Both the position numbers and the translations under genes were made by a program. 64,000 nucleotides of DNA, taken from Sphingobacterium sp. (GTDB lineage Bacteria; Bacteroidota; Bacteroidia; Sphingobacteriales; Sphingobacteriaceae). The stretch's first letter is position 1; the number at the start of each line of letters is the position of its first letter. Shown here one piece after another: positions 33,310 through 43,354 of the stretch. Under the pieces are notes generated by a model. That model was not told where the DNA came from, searched no databases, and saw only the letters and a program-made list of their open reading frames with translations. The stretch spans positions 310,001-374,000 of the forward strand of contig JAITTY010000006.1 of assembly GCA_031286695.1 (NCBI GenBank). The letters run 5' to 3'.

Positions 33310-36300
33310 ATGTCACACCTAACCCAAAAGCGACCGGTATTTTTACGGAAATACCTGAGTTTGGTCGCTGGAATTGCCTTGATGAGCATGCTCGACCCCT
33401 ATGAACTGCATGCACAACAAGTACAATTAAATTTTAAAAATGCCGACGTCAAAGAGGTCATTACCAACTTATCGGATCGTTATGGCTTTGAGTTTGTTTT
33501 CGATGGCAGTTTGCTCAAATCGGCACGTCCCATAACTGCTAATCTAAAACTATCGAGCGTTGAAAACGCTTTGTCTATTTTGTTTAAAGATCAGCCCTTC
33601 AGCTACCGTTTGGAGAATAAACGAATCATTCTCTATCGTAAGGCTGTATCGACAAGTCATCAGGTTGTACGTGGGAAAGTTATAGACAGTTTGGGCAATA
33701 CCATTCCGGGTGTTTCTATTCACAATTTACAGGACAATAGCCAGGCGATGAGTTCGGGCGATGGCGATTTTGAGATCGCTGTTCCCAATTCAGCAATTGA
33801 ATTGTCTTTCAGTCACGTGTCTTTTAATGAGAGAACGATGCGTTATACGGCAGAGCAAGTCGAGCGACCTGTACGAGTGATGTTGAGCCCCAAAGAGTCC
33901 ATGCTCAACGAGATTATGGTAACAGGATATCAACGGATCAGCAAGGAGCGTAGTCCTGGGGCCTATGCTATGATTAACAACGATCAATTGAACAAACAGA
34001 TTAATGTCGACCTAACCTCCGCGTTAGAGGGACAGGTAGCTGGATTGACGTATATCAAAAGTGCGACGCGTACGGATCCAGACAAGCCCGTACTCCGGGG
34101 TATCGGAACCTATTCCAGTGCGGTAACCACCAATCCACTAATTGTCGTGGATGATTTGCCGACCGAATTTACCTTGAATGATATTAATCCCTATGATGTA
34201 GAGTCAGTCACGGTCTTAAAAGATGCAACAGCAGCGTCGATATACGGTGCCCGTGCAGCCAATGGTGTTATTGTCGTGACGACGAAGAAAGGTAAGGGGC
34301 AAGGTGTTTCTGTAAACTTTAATGTGGATCAGTTCATTACACAGAAGCCAGATATCACTAAGATGCATTATGCAAGTACGTCTGATCTGATCGATTACGA
34401 AACAGATGTGTATAAGCGGGAATTGTCACGTTATGCGAATAGTGAAGCCTTATTTGATCACTATGGAACGCTTGGAAGTGGTAATCTAAAATATTATTCG
34501 CCACTGTACGATCTCTTTCGAAAAGAATCTATCGGTGAAATTAGCGCACAGGAGCGAGAGCAAACGGTTAATTCATGGCGGAGCAACGATTACATCAAGG
34601 AGTTTGTCGACAATGTATGGCAGAATGAAACGCGCCAACGTTATAATGCCAGCATCTCGCAAAACTCCAGCAAGAGCAATACTTTTGTTTCCTTTAATTA
34701 TGATAAAGGTAAAGGACAGGTGATCAATGATAAGAACGAGAAATTTAACCTTTATCTGAAATCGACTTTCAATCTTACCAAATGGTTGTCGGCAACAGTG
34801 GGATTGAATGGTACCTATGGCGTCGACAAAAGTACGGATGGTGATTATAACAATTTGTTTTTACAACCACGTTATGCGCAGATCAAAGATGAAAATGGGA
34901 ATTTGATTTATAGTCCGTATGTAAAATTGCCCAGTGCAGTAGGTCCAGGATCAGCCGTTAACGGCGAGACCGCAGAACAGATTGCTGCAAATGGAAATTT
35001 GAAAAGTACCTCCTTTAATGTGCTTGAGGCAGTAGGAGAGGGTGTTGAGAGCAATAAGAGCTTAGGTCTTCGCGCATTTACGTCTTTGCGGGCTAATCTA
35101 TACAAAGGACTTTCATTTCAGACGCAGTTTTCATACGAACTGGGTCAGACATCACGGGAGAGTTTTTACGACGAAGACAGTTACATGATGCGCATGGCTT
35201 CCAATGCGATGGTTAGTTATAACGCTGCAACAGGCGTGTATACAAAGAATTTGCCAGCAGGCGGTCGTTACTATCAATATGAGACTAAACGTTATAGTTA
35301 TACCTTTCGTAATCAGTTTAACTACGATAATACCTTTGGACAATATGGAGAGCATCAGTTGACGGCATTGGCCGGATTTGAGATGCGCCAGGCGCGCGTA
35401 CCTCGTCCTATTGAACAATTGCTCGTAGGGTACAATCCTGTAACATTGACTTCTACCACAGTTGATTGGGCAACTTTAAGCAAGTCTGGCATAACGAGCT
35501 ATATCTATGGTGGTAATAATCGTCTGTCTGACTTGAACAGTGGGGCGCAAAAGGAGACCCTACATCGGTATACTTCTTTGTACGCCAATGCAGGGTATAC
35601 CTACAACAATCGGTACAATTTGACTGGAAGTATCCGGGTAGATCAGGCGGATCTATTTGGTGTGGATGCTAAATTTAAGTATCGTCCACTTTGGTCTGCC
35701 GGAGCGGGCTGGAACGTCAGCAACGAAGACTTTATGAAAACTGAAGACTGGTTGAATTCCCTTAAGCTGCGGGCGACATACGGTATTACCGGTAATGTGG
35801 ATCAAGCAAGTTCCAGTTATGGTACTGCCACCTGGAAATCAGATAAGCTTTTCCCTTATCTCCAGTACCTGGAGCAAAGTTCACTGCCCAACCCGATGTT
35901 GCGTTGGGAAAAAACAAGTACAACAAACTTCGGGGTAGATTTTTCCATTTTGGACAACCGCTTGTCCGGAAGTATTGATGCTTATAATCGCTATAGCTCG
36001 GATTTATTGATCAATTCTGTCTTAGATCCCACTGTAGGGGCTAGTTCGCGGGTAATTAACAATGGTGCGCTGCGCAATAAAGGTGTTGAATTTAATGTTA
36101 ATGGTGTCTGGTTGAAAAAGAAAGACTTTACAGCGAGTACGCAACTTGTATTTTCATTCAATAAGAATAAGGTCGAGAAAGTGAATGGTTTAACTTCTAC
36201 AGCACAATCTTATATAGGTTCTCCAAGTAATTACTTTTTTGAGGGAAGCAGCTATAATTCGATTATGGCCTACCGCTATGGAGGTATGGTAAATGGTTAC

Positions 36301-36915
36301 CCCTATTTCTTGGATCAAAATGGCGAATCAAATGTTGTCTTTGATGAGAATGGTACACCAACAAGCATCAAGGAGATCACCTCACCAGATGCATTGGTAA
36401 ATATGGGAACCTTGTTTCCTAAATATACGGGCTCTATCAATCAGCGTCTGCGCTATAAATCTTTCGATCTTTCGGCTATGTTTGTGTTCTCTGGAGGACA
36501 TAAACTGCGTAAAGATGCGATCGACCTCGGTAGTAATGAGCTGACAAATGCTGGTTTGGTCAATCGATGGGTCGCAGGTGCCGATAACGATTACCCAAGA
36601 TTGGTGGTTGATTACCCGGAACAATTAGTTACCTATGCGGATAGAGTATCTACCTTATGGCGGTATAGCGATAAGCAGATCGTTTCGGCAGATTACGTAA
36701 AGTTGCGAAATGTTGCAGTAGGCTATCAGTTGCCAAAACAATGGGCAGGGAAAGCCGGTATGCAAAATGTAAAATTAACCTTGCAGGTGAATAATTTGTG
36801 GACCTGGAGTGCCGCTGGTGATGATATCGATCCGGAGGCGTATGCCCTCAATAGCGGAACACGTACTTTTCCATTGGCTAAATCATTCCTTATGGGGCTT
36901 TCACTAACTTTTTAA
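33310..36915 (+). CDS. SusC/RagA-family TonB-linked outer-membrane transporter
   Basis: This 1201-residue transporter has a signal peptide, an STN domain (residues about 38-110, VKEVITNLSDRYGFEFVFDG), a carboxypeptidase-regulatory domain (GKVIDSLGNTIPGVSIH), and the SusC signature VTVLKDATAASIYGARAANG followed by VIVVTTKKG. The barrel ends SFLMGLSLTF. Together with the SusD-like lipoprotein 13 bp downstream it forms a bin-type importer for oligomeric nutrients. Because a metalloprotease follows instead of glycoside hydrolases, a peptide substrate (RagAB-like) is more likely than a glycan; this is inference. Confidence 0.94.
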   Translation: MSHLTQKRPVFLRKYLSLVAGIALMSMLDPYELHAQQVQLNFKNADVKEVITNLSDRYGFEFVFDGSLLKSARPITANLKLSSVENALSILFKDQPFSYRLENKRIILYRKAVSTSHQVVRGKVIDSLGNTIPGVSIHNLQDNSQAMSSGDGDFEIAVPNSAIELSFSHVSFNERTMRYTAEQVERPVRVMLSPKESMLNEIMVTGYQRISKERSPGAYAMINNDQLNKQINVDLTSALEGQVAGLTYIKSATRTDPDKPVLRGIGTYSSAVTTNPLIVVDDLPTEFTLNDINPYDVESVTVLKDATAASIYGARAANGVIVVTTKKGKGQGVSVNFNVDQFITQKPDITKMHYASTSDLIDYETDVYKRELSRYANSEALFDHYGTLGSGNLKYYSPLYDLFRKESIGEISAQEREQTVNSWRSNDYIKEFVDNVWQNETRQRYNASISQNSSKSNTFVSFNYDKGKGQVINDKNEKFNLYLKSTFNLTKWLSATVGLNGTYGVDKSTDGDYNNLFLQPRYAQIKDENGNLIYSPYVKLPSAVGPGSAVNGETAEQIAANGNLKSTSFNVLEAVGEGVESNKSLGLRAFTSLRANLYKGLSFQTQFSYELGQTSRESFYDEDSYMMRMASNAMVSYNAATGVYTKNLPAGGRYYQYETKRYSYTFRNQFNYDNTFGQYGEHQLTALAGFEMRQARVPRPIEQLLVGYNPVTLTSTTVDWATLSKSGITSYIYGGNNRLSDLNSGAQKETLHRYTSLYANAGYTYNNRYNLTGSIRVDQADLFGVDAKFKYRPLWSAGAGWNVSNEDFMKTEDWLNSLKLRATYGITGNVDQASSSYGTATWKSDKLFPYLQYLEQSSLPNPMLRWEKTSTTNFGVDFSILDNRLSGSIDAYNRYSSDLLINSVLDPTVGASSRVINNGALRNKGVEFNVNGVWLKKKDFTASTQLVFSFNKNKVEKVNGLTSTAQSYIGSPSNYFFEGSSYNSIMAYRYGGMVNGYPYFLDQNGESNVVFDENGTPTSIKEITSPDALVNMGTLFPKYTGSINQRLRYKSFDLSAMFVFSGGHKLRKDAIDLGSNELTNAGLVNRWVAGADNDYPRLVVDYPEQLVTYADRVSTLWRYSDKQIVSADYVKLRNVAVGYQLPKQWAGKAGMQNVKLTLQVNNLWTWSAAGDDIDPEAYALNSGTRTFPLAKSFLMGLSLTF

Positions 36916-36927
36916 TCCGAATTTAAG

Positions 36928-38352
36928 ATGAATTTTAAAACTTTAGCGGCGGCATTTTCGACTCTGATAGTCTTTTCTGCTTGCGATAAATATCTTGATA
37001 TAACACCTAAAGGCTCACAGTTGGTGAGTACAGCACAAGATTACTATGATTTGGTAGCCTATCCGAATAGGGGGTATCCCATCAATAACTTTCAGTATCT
37101 GGTCGATGACCAGTATATGAAAGAGTCCAATGTAATCGGTCTGACGCCTAATATCAATACGATAAACTTCTTGTTTCAGGAGCAGGAAGATCGGGTAGCT
37201 CGACTCAATGGATCCAATTTTTACAATCAATGCTACAAATATATCGCCCAATGGAATATGATTATTTCTTTGGTCGATGAGAGTACAGGAGATACTGCAT
37301 TAAAAGGACTTGCGAAAGCTGAGGCCAAGATGTTGCGGGCATTTGATTATTTCCATTTGATCAATGTCTATGCAAAGGCTTATGATGCGACGACTGCAAC
37401 TCAGGATGGTGGAGTCTGTATTATGGACAAATATGATCTTGAAGCGACTCCTGTCAAATCAACGGTACAGCAGGTTTATGATTTTATTCAAAAAGATATC
37501 GAGGAAGCATTGCCTTACTTGCAGGAAAAACCTTCGAATCCCTACCATCCATCATTAGCCTTTGCTTATGCATTGAAAGCCAAAGTACATCTTTTCAAAA
37601 GAGAGATCGCCGCGGCGCAAGCTGCGGCAGAAAAAGCCTTGCAGTTGAATGGTCAGCTTGTTGATCTGGTTCAATATGAGAAATTAGGGGGACCTAGCGT
37701 TGTGCCGATGATCGCAGAAAATAATCCTGAAGTACTAAGTTTTATGTATGTAACAGGTTATAATGAGATGAATTATGGATACAGCTATATGCTGAGTCCA
37801 GAATTGACAGGTATGTTTGACAAAGAAGACAAACGCTTTAGTTTATTTTATACAAAATCAAATGCTAGCTTTCTAGATATTGGCGCAGGAGCAAGCTACT
37901 ACAACGTCAAGTATACTGCCTTTTTCTTTCCTACGGTAGGTTTGAAAACACCGGAACTCTACCTCATGTTGGCTGAATGCTATGCGCGTCAGGGTCAATT
38001 TGCCAATGCGGTTAACATGTTGAATACCTTGCGCAAAACTCGGATCGAAGGCGATAAAGCAATTTTAGCAGTGCCCGCAACGCGCAAGGAAGTGATGGAT
38101 TTGGTCATTAACGAACGCCGTCGTGAATTGCCAATCGGTTTCCATCGTTTTTTTGATTTGAAACGTTTTAACCTGGAACCTGACTATGCTAAAACACTCG
38201 TGCGTGTATTTCCGATTGTAAACAAAACCGTGGAACAAAAGACCTATACGTTGGCGCCAAATTCAAGAATGTATATTATTCCATTTCCATTGGATGTCAT
38301 GAAATTGAATCCAAACTTGCGCTTGAATACCGATGAAACTGTACCGTTTTAA
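36928..38352 (+). CDS. SusD/RagB-family nutrient-binding lipoprotein
   Basis: The 474-residue lipoprotein has lipobox VFSAC (Cys19) followed by DKYLDITPKG, the standard SusD N-terminus. It contains the TPR-like helices of the family (AEAKMLRAFDYFHLINVYAK, then LAFAYALKAKVHLF) and the C-terminal signature VINERRRELPIGFHRFFDLK. It forms the lid over the SusC barrel and captures substrate on the cell surface. The short spacing from susC indicates co-translation. Confidence 0.94.
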   Translation: MNFKTLAAAFSTLIVFSACDKYLDITPKGSQLVSTAQDYYDLVAYPNRGYPINNFQYLVDDQYMKESNVIGLTPNINTINFLFQEQEDRVARLNGSNFYNQCYKYIAQWNMIISLVDESTGDTALKGLAKAEAKMLRAFDYFHLINVYAKAYDATTATQDGGVCIMDKYDLEATPVKSTVQQVYDFIQKDIEEALPYLQEKPSNPYHPSLAFAYALKAKVHLFKREIAAAQAAAEKALQLNGQLVDLVQYEKLGGPSVVPMIAENNPEVLSFMYVTGYNEMNYGYSYMLSPELTGMFDKEDKRFSLFYTKSNASFLDIGAGASYYNVKYTAFFFPTVGLKTPELYLMLAECYARQGQFANAVNMLNTLRKTRIEGDKAILAVPATRKEVMDLVINERRRELPIGFHRFFDLKRFNLEPDYAKTLVRVFPIVNKTVEQKTYTLAPNSRMYIIPFPLDVMKLNPNLRLNTDETVPF

Positions 38353-38372
38353 TATATGCTATAACATTACAC

Positions 38373-40823
38373 ATGAAAAATAAAATTATCTACAGTACTC
38401 TTGCCTTGCTTTTGTCTGGCAGTATGGTTCAAGCCCAACAAAACTTGAACAAGACAGACACTGTAAAATCAAAAAATGATCTGAATGAAGCCTACAGCAA
38501 GATTCTAAATAAGAAAAAAATTGTTAGGTCTGGCGTTTTTAATGTCGTGGAGTCTGAAAAGAAATGGTATCTGGAAATACCGGATAGTTTGTTGAATCGT
38601 TATTTTCTGACGGTAACACGTTTGGTGTCCGCTCCACAGGGATTTTCCATGTATGGTGGAGAAAAATTGAACGAGCAGACACTTTATTTTGAAAAAGGCC
38701 TGGGGGACCGTATACAGTTGCGGGCTGCTATCTACAGGCAGGATGCGCCGGAGACTGATGCCATTCGTACAGCATTAATGCAGTCTCAAGAAGATCCTAT
38801 TGTCGCCGTTTTAGACATTAAAGGACTTAATGCGGCAAATAATGGTTATTTAGTGGAGGTGACTGATCTGTTCAGAAAGGACAATACAGCAATTTCATTT
38901 GATAGTAAGCTGAAAAGTGAAAATAAGCTATCATCGTTAGCAGACGATCGGTCTTTCATTACAGACATGAAAGTATTTCCAATCAATTTGGAAGTAAAGA
39001 CAACAAAAACGTATTCGTCAACAGCAGGCACACCGGCTGCAAGCTTGACCGGGGCGATGACTTTTACAACCAACACCTCCATGGTACTACTACCAAGGGT
39101 ACCGATGAAAAAGCGGATCTTCGATGAGCGAGTGGGTTATTTTGCGAATAAGTACATCTTGTTTACCGATAAAGATCAGCGTTCTAAAGCATTAAATTTT
39201 ATACAACGCTATCGCCTTGAACCAAAAGCGAAAGATGTAGCACGCTACTTAAAAGGCGATCTTGTGGAGCCTCAAAAGCAGATCGTGTACTATATTGATC
39301 CGGCAACACCAAAAAAATGGCGTCCTTATTTGATCGCGGGTATCAATGACTGGAATAAAGCATTTGAACAGGCGGGATTTAAAAATGCAATTGTCGGTAA
39401 AGAATGGCCGGAGCAGGATACGACAATGAGCCTTGAAGATGCGCGGTTTTCTGTCATCCGTTATTTTGCATCCGAAAAGGCAAATGCTTATGGCCCACGT
39501 ATTTCTGATCCTAGAAGTGGTGAGATCATCGAAGCACACGTCGGCTGGTACCATAATGTGATGAAACTTGTACAACAATGGTTTATGGTGCAAGTAGGGC
39601 CATTAAATAAGGCCGCTCAAAAAATGCAGCTGGATGACGAGGTAATGGGCCAGCTAATCCGCTTTGTTTCGTCGCATGAAGTTGGGCATAGCTTAGGTCT
39701 CCGTCACAATATGGGAGCAAGTAGTCAAACTCCTGTGGAGAAATTGCGCGACAAGAAATGGGTGGAAAAAAATGGCCATACCGTCTCTATTATGGATTAT
39801 GCACGTTTTAATTACGTCGCACAGCCCGAAGATGGAGTCGGTTTGTCAGGTATATATCCGCGTGTGGGAATGTATGATAAATGGGCCATTCAATGGGGAT
39901 ATCAGTATCTACCACAATATGCGAATGGCGAGGACGAAGAGATTTACCTCAAAAAGCAAGTGACTGATAGTCTGACCGCTAATCCGAAGTTATGGTTCGG
40001 TGGTGAAGGAAACGATGAGGATCCGCGCAGTCAGAAGGAAGATCTTGGTGATGATTCGATGTTGGCAAGTACGTATGGTATCAAAAATCTGAAAAGAGTT
40101 GTTTCCCACTTGGTCGAATGGACTGATGAACCGGGAGATGATTATAGCAACCTAAAAGACATGCATAAAGCAGTGCGCGGACAGTTTAATCGCTATCTAT
40201 ATCATGTGTTGAAAAATATCGGAAGCCAAGAGATTACCAATAAGGTACGTGGTCAGAAAGGTGCTGTTTATGCGGCTGTTCCCCGCGAGAAGGTAAAGGC
40301 TGCAGTTCAATATGTGAACGATAATGTATTTGCGCCACCATTGTGGTTGTATCCGCAGGATATTCAGGATCTGATTGGAAAAGATGCGAACAAAGAAATT
40401 ACGGATCAACAGGAACAGATGTTAAATATGTTGTTGAGTCCGGGTTTGCTTTATAATGTTTATATGAAGTCCTTGAACAATGAAAAGGCATACGGACTTG
40501 GTGAATATTTGAAGGACATTGGTCAGGGTGTTTGGACTTTGTCAGGAGGAGATTTGCGGATAGATGCATTTAAACGTGGGCAACAACGTTACTTTTTGGA
40601 AAAGGTAAATCAAATTGTCAACCCTAAAATCGCGCAAGGATCGGATATCATTACGCAGGCACAGCGTAGCGATGTACAGCTGTATGTTCGGACTTACCTA
40701 CCTGCTTTGGTTGAACAAATTACACAACTTGCGGCAAAGCAGGCAGCTAGCCTGAATAAACAACATCTGGATTTGATGTTGCTAGAAATTAAACGGATTC
40801 AAAATCAAATTAACAAAGATTAA
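38373..40823 (+). CDS. Zinc-dependent metalloprotease (DUF5117/DUF5118 type), exported
   Basis: The 816-residue protein has a signal peptide (LALLLSGSMVQA), the N-terminal DUF5118/DUF5117 regions common to large Bacteroidota metalloproteases, and an extended metzincin zinc site H435-EVGHSLGLR-H445, i.e. HEXXHXXGXXH with Glu436 catalytic. A downstream SIMDYARFNY probably provides the Met-turn. It is likely periplasmic or surface-exposed and could cut proteins to the peptides taken up by the adjacent SusCD pair. Only 2 bp separate it from the DUF3347 lipoprotein gene. Confidence 0.9.
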   Translation: MKNKIIYSTLALLLSGSMVQAQQNLNKTDTVKSKNDLNEAYSKILNKKKIVRSGVFNVVESEKKWYLEIPDSLLNRYFLTVTRLVSAPQGFSMYGGEKLNEQTLYFEKGLGDRIQLRAAIYRQDAPETDAIRTALMQSQEDPIVAVLDIKGLNAANNGYLVEVTDLFRKDNTAISFDSKLKSENKLSSLADDRSFITDMKVFPINLEVKTTKTYSSTAGTPAASLTGAMTFTTNTSMVLLPRVPMKKRIFDERVGYFANKYILFTDKDQRSKALNFIQRYRLEPKAKDVARYLKGDLVEPQKQIVYYIDPATPKKWRPYLIAGINDWNKAFEQAGFKNAIVGKEWPEQDTTMSLEDARFSVIRYFASEKANAYGPRISDPRSGEIIEAHVGWYHNVMKLVQQWFMVQVGPLNKAAQKMQLDDEVMGQLIRFVSSHEVGHSLGLRHNMGASSQTPVEKLRDKKWVEKNGHTVSIMDYARFNYVAQPEDGVGLSGIYPRVGMYDKWAIQWGYQYLPQYANGEDEEIYLKKQVTDSLTANPKLWFGGEGNDEDPRSQKEDLGDDSMLASTYGIKNLKRVVSHLVEWTDEPGDDYSNLKDMHKAVRGQFNRYLYHVLKNIGSQEITNKVRGQKGAVYAAVPREKVKAAVQYVNDNVFAPPLWLYPQDIQDLIGKDANKEITDQQEQMLNMLLSPGLLYNVYMKSLNNEKAYGLGEYLKDIGQGVWTLSGGDLRIDAFKRGQQRYFLEKVNQIVNPKIAQGSDIITQAQRSDVQLYVRTYLPALVEQITQLAAKQAASLNKQHLDLMLLEIKRIQNQINKD

Positions 40824-40825
40824 AA

Positions 40826-41371
40826 ATGAAAAATAGTTTAAAGAAAATGTATCTGACATGTCTGATCGGCCTAATGATGATTTCTTGTCAATCAAGTCAA
40901 GGACAGGATATTGCGCAAGAACAACGGGATAAGTTATTTAAGGCCTACATGGAAGTGAAAAAAGATATTACGGATGATAACTTTGCCGGTAGTCAGGAGC
41001 ATGTAGCTCAATTAGAAAAAGAAGTACAAAACTTTCGACTAAAAGGTCTGCAGATCGATGATATGATGCGACTGAAAAAGGTAAGTCAAACCATGAAGAC
41101 AGATGCTGCTGGATTGAAATCAGCCCAAGATATGGAATCGATGAAAGTCTCATTTTCTGCAGTATCTCAATCCCTTTTTACCATTTTAGAAACGATGAAA
41201 TGCGTGGATGAGGCTGTTTATTTACAGTATTGCCCGATGGAAAAAGGCTATTGGTTAAGTTATGATAAAGAGATTGAAAATCCTTACGCGGCTTCGATGC
41301 GTCATTGCGGGCAATTGGTCAAAAGGATGGCCGACGCAGATTATCCCGAGCCTCCTGCTAGCTGCCATTAA
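40826..41371 (+). CDS. DUF3347 lipoprotein
   Basis: The 181-residue protein has a lipoprotein signal (GLMMISC, Cys21). The body is mostly helical with the C-terminal DUF3347 hallmark YLQYCPMEKGYWLSYDKEIE followed by NPY and a conserved MRHCGQ. DUF3347 occurs in copper or metal-handling envelope proteins, and its conserved Cys, Met and His could bind a metal. Its place at the end of the SusCD-protease operon might mean that it serves metallation or protection of the protease, but that is a guess. Confidence 0.78.
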   Translation: MKNSLKKMYLTCLIGLMMISCQSSQGQDIAQEQRDKLFKAYMEVKKDITDDNFAGSQEHVAQLEKEVQNFRLKGLQIDDMMRLKKVSQTMKTDAAGLKSAQDMESMKVSFSAVSQSLFTILETMKCVDEAVYLQYCPMEKGYWLSYDKEIENPYAASMRHCGQLVKRMADADYPEPPASCH

Positions 41372-41714
41372 GAATATTTTATGATATGTAAAACATATTC
41401 AGGGGGCTTTTCCCTGGATATGTTTTACTTTTACCTCTCCAAGAATATCTTTGTTTTCTAACCTATAATAAGTATTCATATTACAGTTAAATGATGCGAT
41501 GAAAATGTCATAGTTCCGAATAAAAATTACTTCTTCTTCTTGCTTTCTATTTTAAGTTCAACTGGATTAGAGCTGACCAAATGTTACAGATGTATCGCGA
41601 TTATGCATTAAAAGTACACTAATATTGGGGAAATCAAAGCGATAATTATCTTATGCGATAGATTGCTCTACTTTTGGCTATTTTGGCGTATAAAATCAAT
41701 TTTTTAAAACTGGT
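41372..41714. other. 343-bp intergenic region
   Basis: After the terminator at 41388-41432 I see no gene, repeat or RNA signature. The DNA is AT-rich, and the last part presumably carries the promoter of the small membrane protein gene at 41715, although no clear TAnnTTTG box is visible. Confidence 0.5.
41388..41432 (+). terminator. Strong hairpin terminator after SusCD operon
   Basis: The left arm starts GTAAAACATAT at 41388 and continues into CAGGG, and the right arm CCCTG leads to ATATGTTTTAC ending at 41428. Together they form a stem of about 17 bp with a single internal mismatch and a short loop, followed by TTTT. It ends the operon that starts with the ECF gene at 31496. Confidence 0.85.
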
Positions 41715-42146
41715 ATGAAAATCAACTTATTAAAACACACACTCATCTTTTATAGCATTTTGGCTCCCTTTATTATTTTTGGATCAATCTATAATCTTCT
41801 GGGAATTATCTCTGGTACAAGTACGGTTATTTCTTTTGGAGCATTCGCGCTCTTTGGTTTTGTGCTTCTGCCCGCCTTACTTGTTTCCACCTATCGGCAA
41901 AATCGCTGTACAATATCGGATGACCGAATAAGTATTGGAAAAAAAGATTATGTTTTCAATAGTTATGCTGTGTCTATTGTTGAGAAGTATTTGCCGATAA
42001 AGGAAAGACCGCTGTTTTCCTTATTTAGAAAACAGTATGCCAATTTAATTATTCGGGAAAAATCAGGCGGACAAATAGTGCTCAATAAAGATTTAGATAT
42101 CTCCGTGCAGACTATAAAAAAAATGAAGGCGTTTTTATCGGTGTAG
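41715..42146 (+). CDS. Small membrane protein with PH-like C-terminus, unknown function
   Basis: The 143-residue protein has two transmembrane helices (about residues 10-30 and 35-58: LIFYSILAPFIIFGSIYNLL and ISFGAFALFGFVLLPALLVS) and then an 85-residue soluble part with DDRISIGKKDYVFNSYAVSI and RKQYANLIIREKSGGQIVLN. This pattern resembles bacterial PH-like membrane proteins, but I cannot name the family. It stands alone, is convergent with the epimerase gene, and its role is unknown. Confidence 0.6.
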   Translation: MKINLLKHTLIFYSILAPFIIFGSIYNLLGIISGTSTVISFGAFALFGFVLLPALLVSTYRQNRCTISDDRISIGKKDYVFNSYAVSIVEKYLPIKERPLFSLFRKQYANLIIREKSGGQIVLNKDLDISVQTIKKMKAFLSV

Positions 42147-42175
42147 ATCAATAACTAATGTGCCGTCTTGCTGTT

Positions 42176-43024
42176 TTATGGAAGCTGATTGAGAAGAAAT
42201 TCGAAACTATACTGAGGAGTGTAACCAAGTAATTGCATTGCTTTATCACTTCGGTAGACTCTATCTATCGATGTTGGAAAACTCCAGCCTCTCTGTCGGT
42301 ATATTTCAATGGCATTTGGAATACGCTTAGCGATGATATGGGAAGGGTTAGATTTTAGTTCAATTAAATCCTCAATTTCAAAAGGCGAACCGCTAGAAAC
42401 ATTAAAAATCTGAAACGACGTAAAGTTGGTCTCAACACCTAGTCGAAGAGCCTCAGCTCCATCTCTTTCATCTAATCCCCGATACAAACGATGATTTAGC
42501 ATAAGGTTATCGGGCTCTGGAAGAAATCGGCCAACGCGATAGACGCTGGTCATTAGCTGTTCTTTTTCGAAAAAGTCTCTACAGAGCTCTTCACAAGCTT
42601 GTTTGGTAATATCATAAATATCACGGGGTTGGGCTATAAGTTCCTCTGTAACCCACACCGCTTTTTCCGCATCAACAAGTGCATTGCCATATATGGAGGT
42701 TGTAGAGGTAAAAAGAAAACGCTTTATTCCGTTCTTTATACAGGCATTTAACAGATTTAATGTTCCTGTTATATTGGTATCTATAAAACTTTGCCGGCTA
42801 TAATTCAAATCCATATGTCTACCATGCAGCGCTGCAGTATGGATAATGGCTTCATAACCACTTGTGAATTCAATAACTGCCTCAGTTCGCTGTACATCTA
42901 AAAAATGATCAGTGGTATCGCTTTCTAATAAATCAACTCCCGTAACATCGTGTCCAGCAAGACGTAGATTCCGAACTGTTACACTTCCTAATTTTCCCGA
43001 AGATCCTGTTACCAATATGCGCAT
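42176..43024 (-). CDS. NAD-dependent epimerase/dehydratase (extended SDR)
   Basis: The 282-residue protein has the Rossmann motif TGSSGKLG at residues 6-13, an acidic residue after beta-2 (GVDLLESD) favouring NAD(H), and the active-site YDITK (YXXXK) preceded by STTSIYG. It is a short member of the extended SDR family acting on sugars, nucleotide sugars or uronates. Uronate dehydrogenase-like proteins have similar length. The divergent neighbour is an enolase-superfamily protein, so a sugar-acid pathway is conceivable but the substrate cannot be named. Confidence 0.83.
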   Translation of the reverse strand: MRILVTGSSGKLGSVTVRNLRLAGHDVTGVDLLESDTTDHFLDVQRTEAVIEFTSGYEAIIHTAALHGRHMDLNYSRQSFIDTNITGTLNLLNACIKNGIKRFLFTSTTSIYGNALVDAEKAVWVTEELIAQPRDIYDITKQACEELCRDFFEKEQLMTSVYRVGRFLPEPDNLMLNHRLYRGLDERDGAEALRLGVETNFTSFQIFNVSSGSPFEIEDLIELKSNPSHIIAKRIPNAIEIYRQRGWSFPTSIDRVYRSDKAMQLLGYTPQYSFEFLLNQLP

Positions 43025-43354
43025 GTATACAAAATAAAGGAAAATTTATGATATCGGCATTTATATACAATTTTTTTTGCGGTATTGGTATGAGGTAGTA
43101 AGGCCGCTCAAAGTAGTAAAGATAGTCATAGGGTAATTGTCCACGACAGAGACATTTATAAAAGAAATGATACAAATTGTATAGCAATTGATACGCCCTG
43201 TCAATAAATACAAACGCGTATGTAGTATCTTTCATATGGATATTTATAAACTAATTATAAAGCTTTGGTGGCTAGTTATGCCTACGCTGGTGTAAAGGAA
43301 AAAACTAGAAACAAGTCTATCCTGACGGTTTCGGATAATCAAAATAAATCAACT
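43025..43354. other. 330-bp divergent intergenic region
   Basis: This gap separates the divergent epimerase and enolase-superfamily genes and must contain both promoters. An open frame on the minus strand overlaps the epimerase gene and has no coding character. Short AT-rich imperfect palindromes are present, but none is convincing as an operator. Confidence 0.45.

Noticed and set aside
42933..43235. 100-codon minus-strand frame overlapping the epimerase gene start
   Set aside because: Its 3' part runs over the epimerase coding sequence in another frame and the protein has no domain, signal or coding pattern.
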